Positions 40,357 to 48,177 of a DNA stretch of 64,000 nt are shown here, one piece after another. Every line of letters begins with the position of its first letter. Position 1 is the stretch's first letter. This stretch comes from Phascolarctobacterium_A succinatutens_B (GTDB taxonomy: Bacteria > Bacillota > Negativicutes > Acidaminococcales > Acidaminococcaceae). The DNA is taken from positions 236,771-300,770 of the forward strand of contig NZ_CAUDZA010000001.1 of NCBI RefSeq assembly GCF_958453765.1. The letters are read 5' to 3'. The position numbers and the translations under genes were made by a program. Under the pieces are notes generated by a model that saw nothing but the letters and a program-made list of their open reading frames with translations, ran no database searches and had not been told where the DNA came from.

Positions 40357-41520
40357 ATGTCAGATACATTATTAGACAAAAACAAAATTTGGCAGCAGAT
40401 AGACGCCGAAAAGGAAAACATGCTACAGCTTTGGCAGGAATTAGTTAACGTTGATTGCGGTTCCGGCAACAAAGCAGGCGTTGACTTCATCGCACAAAAA
40501 ATCGAAGCTGTTTTAAAATCTCTTGGCTTTACTACAACTCAGATTGAATTCGAAAAAGCAGGCAACACACTTGTCGGCAAAATTGGCGATACCGGTAAAG
40601 ATTTTATCGTTTTATTAGGTCACATGGACACCGTATTCAAGGACGGCACCGTAGCAGAGCGTCCGTTTAAAATTGTTGACGGAAAAGCCTACGGCCCCGG
40701 CTGCCTTGATATGAAGGGCGGTATTGTTATTATGCTGACAGCTTTAAAAGTGCTTTTGGCAAATAATTATACCAAGCATGGTATTAAAGTAATCCTCGCA
40801 GGCGACGAAGAAGTAGCTCATTACTTAAGCAATGCTTCCGAAACAATTTTGGCGGAAAGCAAGGGTGCGTTGGCTGCATTTAACTTTGAAACCGGTTTCT
40901 TGGATCAGGGCGTTGTCACCAGACGCAAGGGCAGATACGAATTTACCATGGAAGCCTATGGCCGCGGTGCGCACGTAGGCAATGACCCGCAAAACGGCCG
41001 CAGCGCCATCATTGAATTAATGCATAAGGGCCTTGATATCGAAGCCTTAACCGATTTCGACAAGGGTATTAACTTCAACGTAGGTTTATTTGAAGGCGGT
41101 ACAGTCAGCAACGCCGTTCCGGACTACGCAAAATTAACCTGCGATACACGCTATACCGACTATGCTTTACTGGAAGAATTTTTACCCAAATTACAGGCTA
41201 TTGCGGCTAAGCAATACGTTCCCGATACCAAAACTGTTCTCAAGACTGCTACGGAATTCCAATCCATGGATGAGGTTCCAGGTACCGCTGCTTTGCTTAA
41301 ATTAGTACAGGAAGCAGCAGCAGAATGCAATTTACCGAAACCTACAGCCAAAGCAGTCGGCGGCGGCAGCGACAGTGCCTATGCTACGGCTGCAGGCGTT
41401 CCTACAATCTGCGCTCTCGGCGTACAGGGCGCACGCAACCATACGGCAGAAGAATTTGCTGTTGTAGATACTCTCTTCAGCAGATGTAAACTGTTTGCCA
41501 CTATCATGCTTAATATCTGA
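40357..41520 (+). CDS. M20 family metallopeptidase (glutamate carboxypeptidase type)
   Basis: 387-aa zinc-dependent amino-acyl hydrolase. Metal ligands follow the M20 pattern: LLGHMDTVF (His, Asp), GPGCLDMKGG (Asp), AGDEEVAH (Glu-Glu), FETG (Glu/Asp) and the late RNHTAEEF (His). A dimerisation lid domain lies in the middle (RGAHVGNDPQNGRSAIIELMHK). It resembles carboxypeptidase G2-like enzymes that remove C-terminal glutamate; the substrate is not certain. A start-site operator suggests regulation by the upstream gene. Confidence 0.88.
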   Translation: MSDTLLDKNKIWQQIDAEKENMLQLWQELVNVDCGSGNKAGVDFIAQKIEAVLKSLGFTTTQIEFEKAGNTLVGKIGDTGKDFIVLLGHMDTVFKDGTVAERPFKIVDGKAYGPGCLDMKGGIVIMLTALKVLLANNYTKHGIKVILAGDEEVAHYLSNASETILAESKGALAAFNFETGFLDQGVVTRRKGRYEFTMEAYGRGAHVGNDPQNGRSAIIELMHKGLDIEALTDFDKGINFNVGLFEGGTVSNAVPDYAKLTCDTRYTDYALLEEFLPKLQAIAAKQYVPDTKTVLKTATEFQSMDEVPGTAALLKLVQEAAAECNLPKPTAKAVGGGSDSAYATAAGVPTICALGVQGARNHTAEEFAVVDTLFSRCKLFATIMLNI

Positions 41521-41587
41521 GGTAAATAATTAAGCTTGCAGATGCCTTATTAGCATCTTACATATCATATTCTTCCTACATACCCCT

Positions 41588-41630
41588 AAAAAGTATCGTC
41601 CCGGCATTTTTGCCGGGACGATACTTTTTT
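41588..41630. terminator. Bidirectional terminator
   Basis: AAAAGTATCGTCCCGGC pairs perfectly with GCCGGGACGATACTTTT around an ATTTTT loop, with A/T runs on both sides, between converging genes. Confidence 0.92.
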
Positions 41631-41648
41631 ATGCTTATTATATTACCT

Positions 41649-43115
41649 TTAATCCTCAATAACCAGACGTCCCTCAATTTCACGTTTGAGATGCTGATGC
41701 GTCATAAAGTATTCCTCAATCACATCGCGATACGAGGTCGCCAGCACGCGTACTCTGCCGTTGGCTTCAGCCTCCTCCGGCGTAATATCCAAAAACGGCT
41801 TCAGGCTGCTGTAATGATATTTGCAAACACCAATCTTGTAAATCTGCTGCGCTCCCAAGGGCTTGCCCTCAAATGTCAGCTCCTTGAAGCATTGGCCGCT
41901 GCGGCTCCATACTACATGCATTCCCTGCGACAGCTGATAAAATTCCGTATGCTCGCCAGTAAAGGCCTCCTCGCGCAGGAAGCGCTTAATCATGCGCGTC
42001 AGCTGCTCGCCGGTAACCGGCAGCATATATACAGCTTCATCATAGGGGAAGCATTCGGTAAAATCGCTGTATAACACTACCGGTCCCAGATTATAGCTGC
42101 GGATAGCACCGGAGCCCATCAGCATAACATCAATGCCCAAGCTCTCCTGCAGCGCATCCGCTACCAAACTGCCAAGAGGAGTTTCCTGAATTCTGGAAGG
42201 ATGCTCCAGCTTGCGGGCAAAGCGGGTAACCAGTCTGCCGTACTTTTTATCTGTCAAATCCTTGTAATGCATAATGAAGTTTTCCAGGCTCTCATCACGC
42301 GGGCAATGGGTTTCATCAATAGGCACAGTCGACCAGGTATAGGTATCCACCGCATTCAGGTCGGTATCTACCATGATATCAAAACGACCGATCTGGTCCG
42401 TGCCTGTTCCGGCCTGTACAATAAGAATATCATTAACCTTTACCGGATGCTCCAAAAAGGTATGCGAATGACCGCCGATAATAACATCAACGCCCCAAGC
42501 TGGATCAAGCATTGCCGCCAGCTTTTTATCCTCTTCGAAGCCGATATGCGTAAGAATAATCGTAAAATCGATATCGATTGGATTGTAGGTATTACAAATA
42601 CGGCCGATTTCCTCTGCCGCCTCGCAGATATCTACAAAGGAACCGATTACCTTATCCATCTTCGTCTGCGCCAGTACGTCCTCGGTAATTATGCCGATGA
42701 AAAGAATCTTCATTCCATCGATATGCGCGATATAAAACGGCTGGAAAAGACGCTTATTATTCGTGCAGATGTGAAAGTTCGCATTGATAATCGGGAAGTT
42801 AGCGCATTTTTCGATAAACAGCAGATGCGACAGACCGTAATCTACCTCATGGTTACCAATGGTCACAACGTCCGGTCCCAGCAGATTCATAATCTCAATG
42901 GTCGATACGCCCTTGTATTCCGCATCAATTACGGAGCCACGGAACATATCCCCGGCGATGCAGTAGATAACATTCTCTTCTTCTTCCCTTACCTTATTGA
43001 TGTAGCCGGAAAGCATGGATACGCCGCCGACAAGCTTATTATCAATTCTTTCAGCCAAGAAATCACCATGCAGGTCATTGGAATGTAACAGTGTCAGCTT
43101 TTTTAAATTTTTCAT
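41649..43115 (-). CDS. 5'-nucleotidase/UshA-like metallophosphatase
   Basis: 488-aa two-domain phosphoesterase. Metal-binding motifs are LLHSNDLHGDF at the start, GDMFRGS, GNHEVDYG, and GGHSHTF. The C-terminal 5'-nucleotidase domain holds QETPLGSLVADAL and SGAIR. No signal peptide is visible, so it is probably cytoplasmic, unlike UshA. The substrate is unknown (nucleotide or sugar nucleotide). Confidence 0.87.
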   Translation of the reverse strand: MKNLKKLTLLHSNDLHGDFLAERIDNKLVGGVSMLSGYINKVREEEENVIYCIAGDMFRGSVIDAEYKGVSTIEIMNLLGPDVVTIGNHEVDYGLSHLLFIEKCANFPIINANFHICTNNKRLFQPFYIAHIDGMKILFIGIITEDVLAQTKMDKVIGSFVDICEAAEEIGRICNTYNPIDIDFTIILTHIGFEEDKKLAAMLDPAWGVDVIIGGHSHTFLEHPVKVNDILIVQAGTGTDQIGRFDIMVDTDLNAVDTYTWSTVPIDETHCPRDESLENFIMHYKDLTDKKYGRLVTRFARKLEHPSRIQETPLGSLVADALQESLGIDVMLMGSGAIRSYNLGPVVLYSDFTECFPYDEAVYMLPVTGEQLTRMIKRFLREEAFTGEHTEFYQLSQGMHVVWSRSGQCFKELTFEGKPLGAQQIYKIGVCKYHYSSLKPFLDITPEEAEANGRVRVLATSYRDVIEEYFMTHQHLKREIEGRLVIED

Positions 43116-43186
43116 AGTAGCACCTCATTTCCTGCAGTTACTGTATTTTGGGTAATTTTATTATAAGGTAAACCCGGCAATTTTCC

Positions 43187-43214
43187 CCTACCCAAAAAGC
43201 GGTTTTCGGGTAGG
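43187..43214. other. Hairpin in the 5'-nucleotidase/pdxR gap
   Basis: CCTACCC (43187-43193) pairs with GGGTAGG (43208-43214). No clean U tract directly follows. Role unknown. Confidence 0.35.
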
Positions 43215-43290
43215 AAGAGGCTGTTTTTTATTATTTTCGGCTATTTTTTCGCCTGCTTTACTTTTTGGCCGATACATAGTATCATATTTT

Positions 43291-43358
43291 CATCTGAACT
43301 TATCAATTATTCTCTTATGCAGATTTTCGATATAGTCAAAACTTATACCTGAGCTTGC
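43291..43358 (+). promoter_or_regulatory. Candidate PdxR boxes upstream of pdxR
   Basis: CATCTGAACTTAT (43291-43303) and ACCTGAGCTTGC (43347-43358) share CTGARCTT with the pdxS upstream site at 46301-46312. PdxR/MocR regulators bind such direct repeats and control themselves and pdxST. Confidence 0.5.
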
Positions 43359-43381
43359 TACTTAAGAAAGGATTACAAGCT

Positions 43382-44797
43382 ATGCTAACCTACAGCTTTG
43401 CCAATTTACAGGGTGAGAGCATGTATGCTCACCTCTACAAATGCATCAAAAATGATATCACCGTCGGCGTACTTCACGCCGAGGAAAAGCTGCCCTCCAA
43501 GCGCATGCTGGCCAAAAATTTAGGCATCAGCCTCATCACCGTGGAAAATGCCTACGCCCAGCTCGTTGTCGAAGGCTATATCTATTCGCAGCCCAAGCGC
43601 GGTTACTACGTAGCGCGCATTGAGCAGCAGCCTCTGCCGGTAAAAGCAGAACGCAAAGCAGCTCCGTCACTCAAAACACAAGCAACGGAGCAAAGCGTCA
43701 GCTTCGCCAAAAGCAGCGTCCCGCCGGACACCTTTCCCTATAATATCTGGGCGCGCCTTTTGCGCAATACGCTCACCACAGCAGACGAGCACGCTCTCAT
43801 CAGCGATACCAGCGCCGGCGGCGTTTTGCCGCTGCGTCAGGCGCTCGCCCGTCATCTCTACCAGTTCCGCGGCCTGAACATTGCCCCCGAGCAGATTATC
43901 ATCGGCGCAGGCACACAGACACTGTATAACCTCATCGTGCAGCTTTTGGGACGTAGCCACGTTTATGCGTTGGAAAACCCCGGTTATCCACAGCTGGCAG
44001 CAGCTTATCAGGCCAACGATGTTTTCTGCCGTTATCTGCCCATGGATGCCCAGGGCATCCGCGCCGACGTTCTGGAAAACAGCGGTGCCGATATTCTGCA
44101 CATCAGCCCCTCGCACCAGTTCCCTACCGGCATTGTTATGCCCGTCAGCCGTCGCTACGAATTGCTGCGCTGGGCAGCAAAAAAAAGCAGCCGTTATATC
44201 ATCGAAGATGATTACGACTGCGAATTCCGCCTGTTCGGCAAGCCTATTCCGCCATTGCAGAGCATTGATACCGAGGAAAAGGTTATCTATATCAACACCT
44301 TTTCCAAAACACTGGCACCAACCTTCCGTATCAGCTACATGCTGCTGCCACCGCACCTGGCATCGCTGTTTTATGACAAGCTTGGCTTTTATTCCTGTAC
44401 TGTATCTAATTTTGAGCAGTTTACGCTCGCTAAATTTATCGAGGACGGTTATTTTGAACGCCACATCAACAGAATGCGCACCTACTACCGCAGCAAGCGC
44501 GACCGCCTGCTGCAGTATCTCACGCAGTCCGACGTTGCTCCCGCTCTTACGGTAGAAGGCGAGGACAGCGGTCTGCATTTTCTGCTGCATCTTGCTACCG
44601 ATGCCAAGGATTCCCGACTTGTGCAAGCTGCAGCCGCCAATGGCATTCAGATTAAATTTCTTTCGGACTATTATCATGAAAAGGTCGGTGACAGCTCGCA
44701 CACCCTGCTGATGAATTACACCGGCCTAGCGGATGATAAACTGTATCCGGCCTTAGACACACTGTTTACCGTGCTGAAGCCTTACCTGAAGCTGTAA
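43382..44797 (+). CDS. pdxR: PdxR-like MocR regulator (GntR HTH plus aminotransferase domain)
   Basis: 471 aa. An N-terminal GntR winged helix (KLPSKRMLAKNLGISLITVENAYAQLVVEGYIYSQPKRGYYV) is joined to a class I aminotransferase-like domain, with the PLP lysine in NTFSKTLAPTFRISYM and IEDDYDCEF. The ATG at 43382 follows AAAGGA. It is the vitamin B6 sensor that regulates pdxST, which lies convergently with no gap to its 3' end. Confidence 0.88.
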   Translation: MLTYSFANLQGESMYAHLYKCIKNDITVGVLHAEEKLPSKRMLAKNLGISLITVENAYAQLVVEGYIYSQPKRGYYVARIEQQPLPVKAERKAAPSLKTQATEQSVSFAKSSVPPDTFPYNIWARLLRNTLTTADEHALISDTSAGGVLPLRQALARHLYQFRGLNIAPEQIIIGAGTQTLYNLIVQLLGRSHVYALENPGYPQLAAAYQANDVFCRYLPMDAQGIRADVLENSGADILHISPSHQFPTGIVMPVSRRYELLRWAAKKSSRYIIEDDYDCEFRLFGKPIPPLQSIDTEEKVIYINTFSKTLAPTFRISYMLLPPHLASLFYDKLGFYSCTVSNFEQFTLAKFIEDGYFERHINRMRTYYRSKRDRLLQYLTQSDVAPALTVEGEDSGLHFLLHLATDAKDSRLVQAAAANGIQIKFLSDYYHEKVGDSSHTLLMNYTGLADDKLYPALDTLFTVLKPYLKL

Positions 44798-45373
44798 TTA
44801 TTTTTCAGCGCACAGGCTGACAAAATATTCGTGGATTGCTGTGCTTTTAGCAACGTCAAGCTCCGGATGAAAGGCCAAAGCCAGCTGTTTGCCGTATTGT
44901 GCCGCTACAATGTGCTCATCTATGGTAGCAAGCACCTCTACTCCTTCACCCACGCTGTCAATATACGGCGCACGGATGAAGGTCATCGGCACTTTACCCA
45001 GCTTGCCGAATTCAGCCTCGGTAAAAAAGCTGCCCAGCTGCCTGCCGTAGGCATTACGCTTAACAGTAATCGGCATGGTTGCCAAATGTACCTTGCTGTC
45101 GTTCGTCAGCTTTTTCGCCAACAGAATCATACCTGCGCAGGTTGCCAGTACCGGCAAGCCCTGCGCTATTTTTTTCTGCAGCGGTGCAAACATACCAAGC
45201 TCATGCAGCAGCTTGCCCTGCACCGTACTTTCGCCGCCCGGCAGGACGATGCCGTCCAGGGGCTGCTCCAAATCCGGCAGCTGACGCAGCTCTACAGCTT
45301 CCGCGCCCAGCTGACACAAGGCCTGCACGTGCTCAATAAATGCACCCTGCAGTGCTAAAACGCCGATTCTCAT
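44798..45373 (-). CDS. pdxT: Pyridoxal 5'-phosphate synthase glutaminase subunit PdxT
   Basis: 191-aa glutamine amidotransferase releasing ammonia for PdxS. The nucleophile cysteine is in ATCAGMILL, the oxyanion segment in LPGGESTVQGKLL, and the His-Glu pair in AFHPELD. Its start shares a base with the pdxS stop (TAATG), giving coupled synthesis. Confidence 0.96.
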   Translation of the reverse strand: MRIGVLALQGAFIEHVQALCQLGAEAVELRQLPDLEQPLDGIVLPGGESTVQGKLLHELGMFAPLQKKIAQGLPVLATCAGMILLAKKLTNDSKVHLATMPITVKRNAYGRQLGSFFTEAEFGKLGKVPMTFIRAPYIDSVGEGVEVLATIDEHIVAAQYGKQLALAFHPELDVAKSTAIHEYFVSLCAEK

Positions 45374-46245
45374 TATTTACCACGCTCCGCCATCAGCAGC
45401 TGAATTTCATGCTCGTTAATGCCTACCATAGCTTCGCCCAAATCCTCGGACAGCTCTGCCAGCATCTTAGCATCGTTGAAGTTGGTTACTGCTTTAACAA
45501 TAGCCTGTGCACGTTTTGCCGGGTCGCCGGATTTGAAAATACCGGAGCCTACGAATACGCCCTCGGCACCCAGCTGCATCATCAAAGCTGCATCAGCCGG
45601 AGTTGCTACACCGCCTGCTGCAAAATTTACTACCGGCAAACGTTTATGCTCGTGTACATAAACTACCAGATCATACGGTACCTGCAGCTCTTTGGCAGCG
45701 TTGAACAGTTCGTTTTCTTCCATCGCAGCGATTTGCGCAATTTGCTGATTCATTTTGCGCATATGACGTACTGCCTGTACAACGTCACCGGTACCGGGCT
45801 CACCCTTGGTACGGATCATGGATGCACCCTCGTTGATACGGCGCAATGCTTCGCCCAAATCCTTGGCACCGCAGACAAACGGTACGTTAAACTTAGTTTT
45901 ATCGATATGGTAAACATCATCAGCCGGAGAAAGCACTTCGCTCTCGTCGATATAGTCAATCTCCAGAGCCTCCAGAATCTGCGCTTCTACAAAATGACCG
46001 ATGCGAACCTTTGCCATAACAGGAATAGAAACAGCGTTTTGAATTTCCTTAATCAGCTTCGGGTCGCTCATGCGTGCTACGCCGCCTGCTGCACGGATAT
46101 CAGCAGGAATCTTTTCCAGCGCCATAACAGCACAGGCACCTGCTGCCTCCGCAATACGCGCCTGCTCCGGTGTCGTAACATCCATAATTACGCCGCCCTT
46201 TAACATCTGTGCCAGCTGTGCATTTAATTTATAACGTTCGTTCAT
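45373..46245 (-). CDS. pdxS: Pyridoxal 5'-phosphate synthase subunit PdxS
   Basis: 290-aa (beta/alpha)8 enzyme making PLP from ribose 5-phosphate, glyceraldehyde 3-phosphate and ammonia. Strongly conserved: AQMLKGGVIMDVTTPEQARIAEAAGA, catalytic lysine in PVMAKVRIGH, second lysine and GEPGTGDV, and FAAGGVATPADAALMMQLGAEGVFVGSGIF. ATG at 46245 has GGAGG 8 bases before it; the upstream extension has no ribosome site. Confidence 0.97.
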   Translation of the reverse strand: MNERYKLNAQLAQMLKGGVIMDVTTPEQARIAEAAGACAVMALEKIPADIRAAGGVARMSDPKLIKEIQNAVSIPVMAKVRIGHFVEAQILEALEIDYIDESEVLSPADDVYHIDKTKFNVPFVCGAKDLGEALRRINEGASMIRTKGEPGTGDVVQAVRHMRKMNQQIAQIAAMEENELFNAAKELQVPYDLVVYVHEHKRLPVVNFAAGGVATPADAALMMQLGAEGVFVGSGIFKSGDPAKRAQAIVKAVTNFNDAKMLAELSEDLGEAMVGINEHEIQLLMAERGK

Positions 46246-46292
46246 TGTAAATACCTCCAATATATATGCAAATAATAGGTTATGTGTAGTAT

Positions 46293-46319
46293 TATACCTG
46301 CATCTGAGCTTATTAGTAT
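46293..46319 (-). promoter_or_regulatory. pdxST promoter region with PdxR-like box
   Basis: Minus-strand TATAAT (46296-46291 region) lacks a good -35. Immediately upstream is TACCTGCATCTGAGCTTAT, matching the boxes before pdxR. A weak -35 with an adjacent box fits activation by PdxR. Confidence 0.5.
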
Positions 46320-46422
46320 ATTCATTTCTCGTCAATTTGCTATGTTCAGTTTTAATATAGGTTTTTTCACAGCTTACACAAACATAATGCTAAGCAACGC
46401 CTGAAGCGTTACAACAGACAGC

Positions 46423-46468
46423 AAAAAAAGCAGTCGCTCTATCATCAACGATGATGGCGACTGCTTTT
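46423..46468 (-). terminator. Terminator of the TauE-like gene
   Basis: GCAGTCGC/GCGACTGC extended by ATCATC/GATGAT, with seven T on the minus strand. The 170 bases between it and the tauE stop hold nothing recognisable. Confidence 0.85.
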
Positions 46469-46638
46469 GCGTATCTTCAGCAAGCTCAATACTGCATTTA
46501 CATATCTGCCTTCTTCATAACAACGGCAATAGCATTTTTCAACTTCCGGATGTCATTACTTTTGCATCTGGTCTCACATTTTTATGCAAAACTGAACTCT
46601 TATTACTGCAATATATTTAACTATAAAAATCCTGCTCT

Positions 46639-47397
46639 TTATAGAGCATTCATCAAAAATTTAATGCCGGTAATCAGCACCAGTACGCTCGCCAGCTTCA
46701 TCAAAATGCCGGACTGCAGCCTTTGCGCCAAGGCTACACCGCCCTGAGCACCGACAAAGGCACCCGCACCAATCGCCAAGCCGCTGGTCCACACAATATG
46801 CCCCAGCATAGCATGCGACACTAAGCCTGCAAGCGAGGAAACTGCCAAAATGCAGGTAGAAGTAGCAATGGCCACGTGCACCGGGAAATTCAGTACATAA
46901 ACCATAAAGGGAACGTGAACAATACCGCCGCCTATGCCCAAAATGCTGGCTAAAAAGCCCACACCGACGCTGCAAAGAACGCCCAGCTTCCAGTTATAGA
47001 CTTCCGGCACCTCGCCGGCCGTCTTACCCGCCGCCTCCTTATTAGCCTTGCGATACATATTCACCGCTGCCAGCACAAAAAAAGCGCCGAACACCAGATA
47101 AAAAAGCCTGCCCTGCAGATATTCTGCGGCATAGCTGCCTAAAAATGCACCGGGAACGGTAGCCACGGCAAATTTCAAGGCTGCATCTACGCAAGCCTTC
47201 TTCTGCCTGACATACACCCAGGTCCCCGAAACAGCATTCATCAGTACCACCAGCACCGAAGTACCGATGGCCAGCTGCGGCTCATAATCCCAAGCAAACA
47301 CCAGAAGCGGTACAATCACCATACCGCCGCCAATGCCTAAAAGCGCCCCCAATAAGCCAACTAAAATACCTAAGGCCAAAAAGCCTGCTACTTCCAT
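46639..47397 (-). CDS. TauE/SafE family sulfite/anion exporter
   Basis: About 253 aa, with eight TM helices in two repeats, each starting with a glycine-rich G(L/F)LGALLGIGGGMVIVPLL or GVGFLASILGIGGGIVHVPFM motif. The family exports sulfite, sulfoacetate or similar anions. ATG at 47397 follows GAGAGGG. The 318-base upstream region holds a possible structured RNA. Confidence 0.85.
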   Translation of the reverse strand: MEVAGFLALGILVGLLGALLGIGGGMVIVPLLVFAWDYEPQLAIGTSVLVVLMNAVSGTWVYVRQKKACVDAALKFAVATVPGAFLGSYAAEYLQGRLFYLVFGAFFVLAAVNMYRKANKEAAGKTAGEVPEVYNWKLGVLCSVGVGFLASILGIGGGIVHVPFMVYVLNFPVHVAIATSTCILAVSSLAGLVSHAMLGHIVWTSGLAIGAGAFVGAQGGVALAQRLQSGILMKLASVLVLITGIKFLMNAL

Positions 47398-47561
47398 CTG
47401 CATCCCTCTCATTCTCTCATAATTCTCATTGCAGATTAGCTTAGTTTTTTTTATCTCTCGTCGGTCAAAATCATCTTTTGACCTGTATTCTCATATATTC
47501 CGCAAGTATTCAAAAACAATTGCGTAACAGCAAATATTTTACACCTAAATAATCAAAAAAG

Positions 47562-47667
47562 GAAGTACCTGTGATATAAATTACTTAGGAAAAGTTAATT
47601 TTTCCCAGCTACCGCCAGACATGGCAGCATCATACCCTTGCAGCCGTCAAGAGTGGAAGGTAACAGA
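47562..47667 (-). ncRNA. Candidate structured RNA upstream of the TauE-like gene
   Basis: On the minus strand GTTACC and GGTAGC could close a junction holding two hairpins (CTTGACGGCTGCAAG and GCCATGTCTGGC), followed by GGAAAA/TTTTCC and a TTTTTT run at about 47560. No known riboswitch class is recognised. It lies between the rplI terminator and the tauE gene. This reading is tentative. Confidence 0.3.
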
Positions 47668-47676
47668 GCTCACAAG

Positions 47677-47706
47677 AAAAAGCGGCAGCCGCCACCGGCG
47701 ACTGCC
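47677..47706 (-). terminator. Terminator of the yybS-gdpP-rplI operon
   Basis: On the minus strand GGCAGTCGCC and GGCGGCTGCC pair around GGT with one mismatch, followed by GCTTTTT. It is 25 bases beyond rplI. Confidence 0.82.
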
Positions 47707-47730
47707 ACATGCATCAGCTTCGTTCTGAAA

Positions 47731-48177
47731 TTATTCGGCAACTACCATAACCTTGAAGGTAGCGGTTACGTCGGTATGCAGCTTAGCAACGGCGGTGTAT
47801 TCGCCTAAGCCCTTAACTGCGGATTTCAGCTCGATTTTACGACGGTCAATGTTCAGACCGGTTTGCTTAATCAAAGCTTCGGCAACATCCTTGGAGGTTA
47901 CGGAGCCAAACATTTTACCGTTTTCACCCACGCGTACCTTCATGGTTACTACAACCTTTTCTACCTGTGCCCCCAAAACAACAGCCTCATCCTTAGCCTG
48001 AGCTGCACGATGCTTAGCGGTTGCCTGGTCCTGTTTAGCCTGGTTGAGGTTAGCAGCGGTAGCTTCCTTAGCCAATTTACGCGGCAGCAGGTAGTTGCGG
48101 CCATAGCCTTCGGCTGTTTCTACGATTTCACCTTTTTTGCCTAAGCTTTTAACATCTTGTAAAAGAATTACTTTCAT
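47731..48177 (-). CDS. rplI: Ribosomal protein L9
   Basis: 148-aa large-subunit protein binding 23S rRNA. N-terminal domain MKVILLQDVKSLGKKGEIVETAEGYGRNYLLPRKLA is the L9 signature, followed by a long helix and a C-terminal domain. Its start overlaps the end of gdpP by 29 bases. The yybS-yybT-rplI order is the same as in Bacillus. Confidence 0.97.
   Translation of the reverse strand: MKVILLQDVKSLGKKGEIVETAEGYGRNYLLPRKLAKEATAANLNQAKQDQATAKHRAAQAKDEAVVLGAQVEKVVVTMKVRVGENGKMFGSVTSKDVAEALIKQTGLNIDRRKIELKSAVKGLGEYTAVAKLHTDVTATFKVMVVAE

Noticed and set aside
47580..47680. Small SRP RNA or another known housekeeping RNA
   Set aside because: No GGAA tetraloop with the SRP domain IV core, and no RNase P, tmRNA or 6S signatures could be found; left only as a low-confidence structured RNA.
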